Shown here: positions 1 to 5,338 of the stretch, one piece after another
Position numbering within the stretch: the stretch's first letter is position 1
Layout: every line of letters starts with the position of its first letter
Origin: Candidatus Poseidoniaceae archaeon
GTDB taxonomy: Archaea > Thermoplasmatota > Poseidoniia > Poseidoniales > Poseidoniaceae
Reading direction: 5' to 3'
NCBI GenBank assembly: GCA_022424925.1
Contig: JAKMGM010000001.1
Location: forward strand, 1-5,988
Length of the DNA stretch: 5,988 bases
Translations under genes and position numbers: made by a program
Notes under the pieces: generated by a model
What the model saw: only the letters and a program-made list of their open reading frames with translations
What the model was told of the DNA's origin: nothing
The model's database searches: none

Positions 1-239
1 TCCTTGATCTTGATAAAGGCCTCATAACTCTCAGACACGAGAGCTTCTTCATTGCTCTCTACTTCATCCATGCCTGCTCCAATGGCCCTAGTTGGATTAA
101 ACTTACTCCGGTAGGATTCTCTCACCGTGTGGAAGAGGCGATGTTCATAAATTTCAGTTGCCGATAGAATACAAGAAGGATTCACCATGGTTTTTGCAGA
201 TAGTATTCCAATGCGAGCACTTTTTTCGATATTATTCAT
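1..239 (-). CDS. Unrecognised protein, N-terminal part (3' end beyond left edge)
   Basis: Reading leftward from the ATG at 239-237, the frame stays open for 79 codons plus two bases to the window edge, so this is the 5' part of a longer gene. The protein begins MNNIEKSARIGILSAKTM and continues through MVNPSCILSATEIYEHRLF and a stretch containing RESYRSKFNPTRAIGAGMDE. An in-frame stop lies upstream at 264-266. A second in-frame ATG at 188-186 is an alternative start, but the 17 residues before it look equally protein-like. Composition is that of a soluble cytoplasmic protein: mixed charge, no signal peptide, no membrane segment. I do not recognise the family. The gene lies 43 bases downstream of the large surface-protein gene on the same strand. 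There is no clear Shine-Dalgarno, and a weak A/T-rich TATA-like stretch (GAATATTG, about 260-267) is centred about 24 bases before the ATG, so it may be leaderless or read through from upstream. I am fairly sure it is coding and unsure of its role. Confidence 0.72.
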   Translation of the reverse strand, partial: MNNIEKSARIGILSAKTMVNPSCILSATEIYEHRLFHTVRESYRSKFNPTRAIGAGMDEVESNEEALVSESYEAFIKIK

Positions 240-282
240 TTCTGTAATTGTCGTTACCAATATTCAACATGAGGCTGTTGTA

Positions 283-3123
283 TCAGACCCATTCGACCCA
301 TTCACCTGTTTCCTCATCTCGGTAATACCAAGTCCCAGAATCAGCAGGATATTCGATTGTTTCATATCCATCATTTTGCTGACCTTCAGCATGAAGTGGA
401 GGCAGTTTCGATGTTTCATTTGAAGTGGAGAATGAAGACACGACTTCATCATAAAAATCCTCACCGTAGAAATCCTCATCATCTTCATCAAATTCTTTTT
501 CCAAAGCCAGTATTCTTCTTCGTCGAACAAAAAGCAAACCGATGAGGCCTACGAAAAGTACCAGTCCAACTGAACCGCCGATGTTCATTGAGCGTGTAGA
601 GAATGTTTCAGATGTTCCTTTGGTTTCTATTGGACAACCGTGAACATCATCGTCACCAGATACACCGAACGTTTTGGGACATTCATCTTCAAAATCAATA
701 ATCCGATCCTCATCGTAATCATAGGGCGTAGAGTAGCACATTCCATATACGAATTCGATGAAATAGTACTCTGCAAAGTCAGTGCCCGGAGTGCTCATCG
801 GGTCGAGAGGGTCGGAGAGACAGGGAGAACCCGCTTCAAAGCCAGTTTCCTTCTGGTCGAGCCATCCGTCATTGTCGTCATCTGTATCTTCGTTAAAAGA
901 GATGAGATAATCCGGTAATTGTATATTATCGACGCGATTTCCCTGGCCGAGAATCGTTCCATAAAATTTCAACTCGTGTTCACCAGCGGATACATTGATT
1001 GTGAGTGAATCATAATATGAGAGTTCTTCAGTCGCACATCCGTAGTCGACTGCCACGTTATCGAGGAATATTGGTATGCATTCCACCTCACCATCACCAA
1101 AAACCCCATCAGAAATGTAAACATCAAGGGTGACTGAACTCTGGTTCAAGGAAGAAAAGGCGATTGAGAAATATCCTGTATCCGATGCCCACATCCGTTG
1201 AGAAATGCTGTATTCTCCACTGATGGAGCCCGACGATACGACCCAAGGTGCATAATCCGGCATACAAAATCCGATGAGATCTTCTGCGCAATGGACGCTT
1301 ACTCCATCGTAATCACCACTTTCAAAATCAATCAGTTCGCCTTTGACAAAACCTTCAACATAGTCTGCCAAACCGTCCCCATCCGTATCAGCGTTCCTCG
1401 TATGGTCAAACGGCCATGAATCATCTTCATTGGAAACATTATCACCATCGATGTCCGAGTCAGAATTATCTCCAATGCCATCAAGGTCAGTATCATAGGT
1501 TTCTGTTGAGTCATTCGGGAATGTATCGTTTTCATTTGCAACGCCGTCACCGTCGTTGTCCAAGAGATCATCACATCCGTCTACAATCCCATCGGTGTCG
1601 ACATCGATTGAATCGTCATGTCCTTCACATTGGTCGGAATTGTCACCGTATCCATCGAAATCTGAATCCGTTGTCTCCGATGCGTCGTTCGGCAACGCAT
1701 CTTCGTCGTCACCAACTCCATCCCCATCGCTGTCGTCAACACAACCATCGAGATCGGTATCAAAACCGGTGGAATCATTCGTTGGACATTGGTCCAAGTG
1801 GTCATCGATACCATCACCATCGCTATCATCATAGCATCCATCACGGTCGATATCAAAACCTACATTCCCTTGTTGTGGACAAGCATCCATCAATGAACTG
1901 ATACCATCGCCATCAAAATCGGGGTATTGAAGCAATGTGTACCATGCTGTCGTTGAATTATTGGCTGACGAGGCATACGTCACATGTATGTTACCGTCGA
2001 ATCCGAGTATCGTTTCAACCCCACCGCTTAAATGGCCTGAGGAATTAATTTCATCAAAAATCCAGGCCATGTCAGAAGTTGAATACGCATAGAATAATTT
2101 GCCGTAGTCAGCGTCATAATACGTCACGTGCAATCGATTGTTCACATCCAAAGCAAGCGAAGAAGACCAACCAGTATTGCCTTTCGATGCAATGACCGAT
2201 GTGTTCCACATATTCGTATCATCGTAAAATGTGTATTTGAGATTTGAGTTGATGGTGTCGGAGTGTACGATGTGAATCCCATTGTTGGAATCAAATGCAA
2301 TTACAGAATCTACTCCAGTTCCAGATTCACCGTCAATTCGATGTTTATCCCAAGAACCGAAATTTCCGGTAGCATGCCATAACCCGTCTCCCATAGACGA
2401 GCGAAGGACATGAAATGTCGCGTGGACTTTATCGTTCGAATCAATCTCGATGTCTGTAGAAAGTACACCGCCAAGCTGCTCACTTCCGTCACGGTTCACC
2501 AAAGCGTACGCCAAGAGTTCTGTATCCCAAGAGCCATCCACAGAATTTGAATTTGTAGCATAATACAAATGACGTGAAGAGTCATCATACCATCCATCAT
2601 AATCATTATCGGTATACAAAATATGTACATTGTCGTTTGAATCGATTGCGATGGAATTGGACATGCCACGGTCTCCAGATGTGTCAATTGCAGTGGCTAC
2701 CCAATCGCCGGATACATCGGTGAGATACATGAGGTCCATGGAGTCTCCAGGATCATAATACGATATGTGAAGGTGGTCATTTGAGTCAATGGCCATGTCG
2801 TAATGAAAAATGTAACTTCCCTCGACCAAAGGAGTACTTACCCACTGTCCACCTTTGTTCGTAGCGTGAAGGAAAGATGTTGAATTGTCCTTAAAAACGA
2901 CATGTACGTTGCCTTCTGAATCAAGAGCAATTGCCGAACCGAATGAATAGTCACCTTCCAAAATAGATTCGGAACTGTTTGAATAGTGCTCGGCATCCAC
3001 TGATTCAGTAGAGAACATCGTGTTGATGTGCAATTCAGTTCCGCCGATATTCATCAAAGAAGGCGAAGCAGAAGTTGAAAGCATCAAAATTAAAAAAACG
3101 AGGACAGCTTTTCCTCGCTTCAT
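283..3123 (-). CDS. Large cell-surface protein: propeller repeats, TSP3-like Ca-binding repeats, jelly-roll domain, C-terminal membrane anchor
   Basis: This 946-residue protein starts with a Sec-type signal peptide (MKRGKAVLVFLILMLSTSAS, residues 1-20). Residues about 63-396 hold seven copies of a strand-turn-strand motif of the form IAIDSNDNVHILY, starting near 65, 110, 158, 225, 275, 323 and 371, which suggests a seven-bladed beta-propeller like those in sialidase/BNR-type proteins. Residues 401-590 are acidic D-x-D-G-D-G repeats of the thrombospondin type-3 kind, with paired cysteines. Residues about 598-737 (IDFESGDYDG ... SAGEHELKFYG ... RVDNIQLP) resemble a jelly-roll or carbohydrate-binding beta-sandwich. 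A second short Ca-binding block follows (744-835), then one hydrophobic helix (848-866), RRRR (867-870) and an acidic cytoplasmic tail ending WYYRDEETGEWVEWV. It should be a type I anchored surface protein that binds a ligand, glycan or particle outside the cell. The ligand is unknown and I see no catalytic motif. The ATG at 3123 fits the signal peptide and a TATA box 26 bases upstream. Confidence 0.93.
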   Translation of the reverse strand: MKRGKAVLVFLILMLSTSASPSLMNIGGTELHINTMFSTESVDAEHYSNSSESILEGDYSFGSAIALDSEGNVHVVFKDNSTSFLHATNKGGQWVSTPLVEGSYIFHYDMAIDSNDHLHISYYDPGDSMDLMYLTDVSGDWVATAIDTSGDRGMSNSIAIDSNDNVHILYTDNDYDGWYDDSSRHLYYATNSNSVDGSWDTELLAYALVNRDGSEQLGGVLSTDIEIDSNDKVHATFHVLRSSMGDGLWHATGNFGSWDKHRIDGESGTGVDSVIAFDSNNGIHIVHSDTINSNLKYTFYDDTNMWNTSVIASKGNTGWSSSLALDVNNRLHVTYYDADYGKLFYAYSTSDMAWIFDEINSSGHLSGGVETILGFDGNIHVTYASSANNSTTAWYTLLQYPDFDGDGISSLMDACPQQGNVGFDIDRDGCYDDSDGDGIDDHLDQCPTNDSTGFDTDLDGCVDDSDGDGVGDDEDALPNDASETTDSDFDGYGDNSDQCEGHDDSIDVDTDGIVDGCDDLLDNDGDGVANENDTFPNDSTETYDTDLDGIGDNSDSDIDGDNVSNEDDSWPFDHTRNADTDGDGLADYVEGFVKGELIDFESGDYDGVSVHCAEDLIGFCMPDYAPWVVSSGSISGEYSISQRMWASDTGYFSIAFSSLNQSSVTLDVYISDGVFGDGEVECIPIFLDNVAVDYGCATEELSYYDSLTINVSAGEHELKFYGTILGQGNRVDNIQLPDYLISFNEDTDDDNDGWLDQKETGFEAGSPCLSDPLDPMSTPGTDFAEYYFIEFVYGMCYSTPYDYDEDRIIDFEDECPKTFGVSGDDDVHGCPIETKGTSETFSTRSMNIGGSVGLVLFVGLIGLLFVRRRRILALEKEFDEDDEDFYGEDFYDEVVSSFSTSNETSKLPPLHAEGQQNDGYETIEYPADSGTWYYRDEETGEWVEWV
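286..366 (-). other. Aromatic C-terminal cytoplasmic motif (residues 920-946 of the surface protein)
   Basis: The last 27 residues of the surface protein contain YPADSGTWYYRDEETGEWV followed by EWV. This is a compact W-YY-x(5)-TG-x-W-x-x-W pattern on the cytoplasmic side of the membrane anchor, reached through an acidic linker (residues about 878-890, rich in Asp and Glu). The spacing of aromatic residues around a TG turn recalls a small WW-like or hairpin unit. From memory, similar endings recur in Marine Group II surface proteins, but I could not search for them. The role, perhaps docking of a cytoplasmic partner or a sorting signal, is inference. Confidence 0.45.
526..582 (-). other. Single transmembrane anchor and stop-transfer signal of the surface protein
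   Basis: Residues 848-866 (IGGSVGLVLFVGLIGLLFV within the protein) are uninterrupted hydrophobic sequence, followed directly by four arginines (867-870). By the positive-inside rule this places everything before it outside the cell and the final 76 or so residues in the cytoplasm. It fits a retained surface protein rather than a fully secreted one. Confidence 0.85.
619..894 (-). repeat. Second, degenerate TSP3-like Ca-binding block (residues 744-835 of the surface protein)
   Basis: The residues NEDTDDDNDGWLDQKE and, about 50 residues later, YDYDEDRIIDFEDECP both match the D-x-D-x-D-G/R-x-x-D Ca-loop pattern of thrombospondin type-3 repeats. They lie between the jelly-roll-like domain and the membrane anchor. 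Cysteines near the loops (768, 796, 815, 830) could form stabilising disulfides. The block probably acts as a Ca-rigidified stalk near the membrane. Repeat identity is weaker than in the main block. Confidence 0.6.
913..1332 (-). other. Jelly-roll-like beta-sandwich domain (residues 598-737 of the surface protein)
   Basis: The segment opens with IDFESGDYDG, passes through GSISGEYSISQRMW and SVTLDVYISDGVFGDGE, and closes with LTINVSAGEHELKFYGTI and RVDNIQLP. This order is typical of carbohydrate-binding or jelly-roll modules found in many secreted microbial proteins: an F/W-E-S opening, alternating strands, an 'aGeHeLkf' strand and a closing 'vDNIql' strand. Cysteines at 612, 620, 682 and 696 could form two disulfides. 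The fold assignment is by pattern only; glycan binding is inferred. Confidence 0.5.
1354..1923 (-). repeat. Main TSP3-like Ca-binding repeat block (residues 401-590 of the surface protein)
   Basis: This is a run of D-x-D-G-D-G-x-x-D loops. The first two units are close copies with a 31-residue period: Cys415/Cys430 and Cys446/Cys461 hold the same spacing of 15 residues, each followed by DDSDGDG. Later units drift (Cys499/Cys517 spacing 18) and then lose their cysteines (residues 520-590, such as DTDLDGIGDNSD). At DNA level the region is low-complexity: on the plus strand it shows recurrent catcaccatc-like runs. Thrombospondin type-3 loops bind many Ca ions and form a rigid stalk, which fits a protein living in sea water. 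Confidence 0.85.
1936..2937 (-). repeat. Seven propeller-type repeats (residues 63-396 of the surface protein)
   Basis: There are seven copies of a motif close to [IL]A[IFL]DSN[DN]x[VIL]H[VI]xY: IALDSEGNVHVVF, MAIDSNDHLHISY, IAIDSNDNVHILY, IEIDSNDKVHATF, IAFDSNNGIHIVH, LALDVNNRLHVTY and ILGFDGNIHVTY. Spacings are roughly 45, 48, 67, 50, 48 and 48 residues. The long third interval contains an extra Asp/Gly-rich loop. Seven units of about 48 residues fit one closed seven-bladed beta-propeller. The conserved His in every unit is a notable fingerprint. Confidence 0.75.
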
Positions 3124-3144
3124 ATGCTGAGTAGAGTGAACGCC

Positions 3145-3152
3145 ATTTATAA
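3145..3152 (-). promoter_or_regulatory. Archaeal TATA box of the surface-protein gene (leaderless transcript likely)
   Basis: On the minus strand the sequence reads TTATAAAT, close to the archaeal box A consensus. Its centre is about 25.5 bases before the A of the start codon at 3123, which is where archaeal transcription normally begins. No Shine-Dalgarno lies between the box and the ATG. Together these point to transcription starting at or next to the ATG. Confidence 0.7.
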
Positions 3153-3210
3153 TTCAGTAAGTGCAATCGAATACATGCCATTCTGACCCACGAGTGAAGA
3201 CAAATCTGAT

Positions 3211-3218
3211 TTGTAAAA
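3211..3218 (+). promoter_or_regulatory. Candidate TATA box for the DUF3592-like gene
   Basis: TTGTAAAA is the best A/T-rich box upstream of the plus-strand gene. A box here would place the transcription start near 3241, leaving a leader of about 25 bases before the GTG at 3266. That leader contains GAGG at 3248-3251. The match is weaker than the TATA box of the divergent surface-protein gene. Confidence 0.4.
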
Positions 3219-3247
3219 CAATCAAACCGGCGTTAGTTTGATGTAAC

Positions 3248-3276
3248 GAGGCACGATGGAAAAGTGTGGAAGATAA
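3248..3276 (+). other. Out-of-frame mini-ORF with Shine-Dalgarno overlapping the GTG start
   Basis: GAGG at 3248-3251 stands four bases before an ATG at 3256, which encodes MEKCGR and stops at TAA 3274-3276. It overlaps the GTG start (3266) of the larger frame. Either the ribosome site serves the GTG at a long spacing of 14 bases, or this is a tiny upstream ORF, or a one-base indel near 3265 separates the ATG from its real reading frame. Confidence 0.35.
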
Positions 3277-4321
3277 ACCGTTTTGGGAGCGCTCGGAAGT
3301 CGTTGAGCATGTCGACAAAAAGAACGATGAAAGAGCGACATCCGAAGAAGGAAGAGCATCTTCATCCAGCGCAGACACTCGTCCTGTCAACCACGATATG
3401 GCATCGGAACGCCATCCGAACAACGGCTTCAGTTGGAATCGTGCCATCGTTTCATTGCTCGGAGTATCGTTTATTGCGTGGACTTTGGTGCTGGTTCCGG
3501 CTCAACAGATTATCGATAGTTCGGCCTATGCCGACGAAGCGAAGGCGTGGCCAACAGCTCTTGTTCATCACGAAACTGAACTTCAAATCTGGAGCGAAGA
3601 AATAACCTGCAATGGGGAACAAACTGGGTCCTGCTACCACGATTATTTTGTGTGGGAGGTGGTATTAGAATGCTCGCTGACCGTTGAAGAAAACTACGAA
3701 TGTGGCCCAGATACAACCAATGGAACGTTGGTCACAACAGTCGTCGCATGCGAACCGAACAGTGGTGTTTCATCACTGTACGAAAGTCATGTTGGGCGAG
3801 GGCCGATGCCAAATCCATGTGGTTTTCTCGACAACATCGGTGGATGGGGCGCTGATGGGGCTGACAGTTTCCCAATGCAGTACTATGATAATCGGTATGA
3901 TGAATATTGGGACGTCTACGATTCGGAATGCAAGTGGCAAAGTGAGGCGAACGATGAGCCGTACTGGAACTGTTACTATGATGATGGAGCATACGATACC
4001 TGGTGGCATCACTGTGAATTTGACAGCCAGCACGCACTCTGGTTCTGTATCGACGCCTTTGGTGAAGCGGCATCGTCAGAAAGCAATCAGAACGCTTCGG
4101 AACGTCCGAACGGTTCTGCAGAAGCACTTCTTGATTCCATGTCGTCTAACGCTCTTGAAGTTCACTATGACCCGGAAGACCCGTCGCGTATTTTCATTGG
4201 CGACCCGTCAGCTGAGCCGTCCAATTTTTCATCGTATGCTCTCATAGCAGTCGGCAGTCTTGTTGTCTGTATTGCTGTGGTTGTGTTCCTCGTTCGCCTC
4301 ATAACTTCGTCTCGGCGATAG
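3266..4321 (+). CDS. DUF3592-like two-helix membrane protein with a large Cys/Trp-rich extracytoplasmic insert
   Basis: This 351-residue protein has a polar cytoplasmic N-terminus (1-57), a membrane helix (about 59-80), an outer loop (about 81-323), a second helix (324-345) and a basic end (SSRR). The start of the loop (AKAWPTALVHHETELQIWSE) and its end (ALEVHYDPEDPSRIFIGDPS) match the two conserved ends of DUF3592, a family of two-helix membrane proteins of unknown function. Between them sits a long insert rich in Trp, Tyr and acidic residues. The loop holds ten cysteines (115, 123, 136, 146, 162, 185, 222, 236, 250, 261), suggesting up to five disulfides. DUF3592 proteins are usually much shorter, so the insert is the unusual part. 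The start is uncertain. The longest frame opens with GTG at 3266; the next in-frame Met is codon 45 (3398), just before the first helix; a nearby ATG at 3256 is out of frame. The gene is divergent from the surface-protein gene and convergent with the next one. Its function is unknown. Confidence 0.85.
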   Translation: MEDKPFWERSEVVEHVDKKNDERATSEEGRASSSSADTRPVNHDMASERHPNNGFSWNRAIVSLLGVSFIAWTLVLVPAQQIIDSSAYADEAKAWPTALVHHETELQIWSEEITCNGEQTGSCYHDYFVWEVVLECSLTVEENYECGPDTTNGTLVTTVVACEPNSGVSSLYESHVGRGPMPNPCGFLDNIGGWGADGADSFPMQYYDNRYDEYWDVYDSECKWQSEANDEPYWNCYYDDGAYDTWWHHCEFDSQHALWFCIDAFGEAASSESNQNASERPNGSAEALLDSMSSNALEVHYDPEDPSRIFIGDPSAEPSNFSSYALIAVGSLVVCIAVVVFLVRLITSSRR

Positions 4322-4379
4322 AACATTCACAGATTAGGAATTGGCTTTGTGCCTGTTCTCTTCCCACTTTGTAGCAGCA
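4322..4379. other. Convergent intergenic gap
   Basis: These 58 bases separate the stop codons of two convergent genes. I see no long T-run and no stable hairpin on either strand, so termination signals are not evident. ACAAAG occurs twice on the minus strand, too short to mean anything. Confidence 0.5.
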
Positions 4380-5237
4380 TTAAGAATTGGATGAGTCATC
4401 AGTGACGGCGTCGCTACCTGTTCGAGTCTGCGCTGACACAGTACGCAACGAGCGTTCACCGACAGCAATCATTGTTACACGGTCCGTTGCAATGTTCCTG
4501 TATTCACCTCGTTCGATATCGTGAACGGTCTTGAGATGGTAGTCCGATGGGTTGTACGGCAAACCAGCGTCAGCGTTCGTGTTGCTTTGGCCTCCATCGG
4601 TACGGTTCAAGATTCCATCTCGGGCAAGCATGTTGCGCAAGTCTCCATTGCGCTTCTCAAATTGTACACGAACAGTTTCATTCGGATTCTGATTGAACAT
4701 GTCGAGAACGTGTGCCTCTGGAAGAAATGCCCTTCCGGAGGTTGAAGGCTGGCCAGGAACGTATCGTTCACGTCGGTGCGCAGGCGGCAGTACTGCCCTT
4801 TGCTCGGGGGTAAGAATGGCGTGAAGCGTTTTAGGAACGGCACCAAGCTCGAAGGTTTTCGAGCCGAGCAGCAAGACCATACTGGCAACCATATCGGTAT
4901 GCAGCGGTTTGGTTTTCGAACGTTTTGAGCGCACGCACGCATCGGCATTGTTGAGGTGAATTGGAAGGTGATTTTTTGAGAAACGGGTCTTGATACCGAG
5001 GTCGATGCGTGCGGCTTCGAGCGGAAAAATTTCGATTGTTTGTCCATGTATTGTGCGTTGAAGTGAAACACTGGTTCCGTTCGAGTGGTGAGTCCAAAGC
5101 GTAGCCTCTGCGATTTTTTGGCACCATGCCAGGGCGCGTTGCACTGCTTCAAGTTGGTTCGGTTTGGGCTGTGTAAGAGAGAGTTCTCCAAAAGGGGTTG
5201 AATGAATCATGAGGCTCCATACATATCGACTCCACAT
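4380..5237 (-). CDS. Soluble protein with a C-terminal WYL_2/SH3-barrel-like module; function unknown
   Basis: The product is 285 residues, with no signal peptide or clear membrane segment. The N-terminal two thirds are unrecognised; they contain a probable helix (QLEAVQRALAWCQKIAEATL, 28-47), a basic stretch near 103-110 and an Arg/Pro-rich linker (150-170). Residues about 187-262 read VRVQFEKRNGDLRNMLAR, a spacer, YNPSDYHLKTVHDIERGEYR, then NIATDRVTMIAV. This 'V-x-F-x-K-x-G-x-x-R-x-M ... V-x-D-x-x-x-x-x-x-R-x-I-x-x-x-x-V' pattern resembles the short SH3-barrel (WYL_2, formerly DUF2693) proteins common in tailed phages. The match is from memory and not conclusive. The tail after 265 is Ser/Thr-rich and likely disordered. 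An alternative start at Met10 (5210) has GGAG four bases upstream and would give 276 residues. Base composition looks like that of the neighbours. Confidence 0.78.
   Translation of the reverse strand: MWSRYVWSLMIHSTPFGELSLTQPKPNQLEAVQRALAWCQKIAEATLWTHHSNGTSVSLQRTIHGQTIEIFPLEAARIDLGIKTRFSKNHLPIHLNNADACVRSKRSKTKPLHTDMVASMVLLLGSKTFELGAVPKTLHAILTPEQRAVLPPAHRRERYVPGQPSTSGRAFLPEAHVLDMFNQNPNETVRVQFEKRNGDLRNMLARDGILNRTDGGQSNTNADAGLPYNPSDYHLKTVHDIERGEYRNIATDRVTMIAVGERSLRTVSAQTRTGSDAVTDDSSNS
4452..4679 (-). other. WYL_2/SH3-barrel-like module (residues 187-262)
   Basis: The first half (FEKRNGDLRNMLA) supplies the K-x-G-x-x-R-x-M strand pair. The second half (KTVHDIERGEYRNIATDRV) supplies the 'V-x-D-x-x-x-x-x-x-R-x-I' strand pair that normally closes this small barrel. 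The spacer between them (residues 205-226) is polar and Asn/Gly-rich. In phages such modules occur as free-standing proteins of roughly 60-100 residues; here it is fused to a larger N-terminal region. Assignment is by pattern. Confidence 0.4.
5214..5217 (-). promoter_or_regulatory. GGAG before the alternative start (Met10) of the 285-residue protein
   Basis: On the minus strand GGAG is followed after four bases by the ATG at 5210-5208. It supports Met10 as the translation start. No comparable site precedes the ATG at 5237. Confidence 0.35.
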
Positions 5238-5338
5238 AAGGGATGTCGCATCGAGACATATGCAAGAGGTACGGTTTCCGTAGAGGGTTCGATGGGTGTT
5301 GCGTGATGTGCACCGAACACAGCCTGTATGCAGTTTGC
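5238..5338. other. Intergenic gap upstream of the 285-residue protein gene
   Basis: These 101 bases follow the stop of the second rhodanese. Apart from the weak CATATG box I see no strong promoter, hairpin or T-run. The gap is long compared with the nine bases between the rhodaneses, suggesting that the 285-residue gene is a separate unit. Confidence 0.45.
5257..5262 (-). promoter_or_regulatory. Weak TATA-like box upstream of the 285-residue protein gene
   Basis: CATATG lies within TTGCATATGTC on the minus strand. A start about 26 bases downstream would fall near 5233, just inside the longest frame, which again favours translation from Met10 (5210) with a short leader. The box is palindromic and only a loose TATA match, so confidence is low. 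Confidence 0.25.

Noticed and set aside
187..423. Plus-strand open frame of 78 codons with hydrophobic stretches
   Set aside because: It overlaps the 3' end of the surface-protein gene and the start of the left-edge gene on the other strand. The hydrophobic look comes from the antisense of acidic and polar codons.
1416..1901. Open frame of 161 codons on the plus strand, very rich in His and Arg
   Set aside because: It is the antisense of the DGDG-type Ca-binding repeats; the low-complexity Asp/Gly codons remove stops on the other strand. It has no promoter, no ribosome site and no protein-like composition.
1430..1915. Possible CRISPR or tandem DNA repeat array, from recurring catcaccatc-like runs
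   Set aside because: The repeats are in frame, degenerate and fully explained by Asp/Gly Ca-loop codons; there are no constant repeats with unique spacers.
573..3056. MNIGG occurs twice in the surface protein, with similar DNA (ccgccgatgttcat and ccgccgatattcat)
   Set aside because: The similarity is about 14 bases and lies once just after the signal peptide and once at the membrane anchor. Chance is the simplest explanation; I see no sign of recombination or an attachment site.
3684..4247. Open frame of 187 codons on the plus strand within the DUF3592-like gene
   Set aside because: It is an out-of-frame shadow; the real frame has two membrane helices and conserved family ends.
4322..4379. 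Possible bidirectional terminator between convergent genes
   Set aside because: No T-run of useful length and no convincing inverted repeat on either strand.
4607..5191. Open frame of 194 codons on the minus strand inside the 285-residue gene
   Set aside because: It overlaps the longer frame on the same strand. Its composition (scattered Cys, Pro and Arg, no domain pattern) is that of a shadow, while the longer frame contains a recognisable module.
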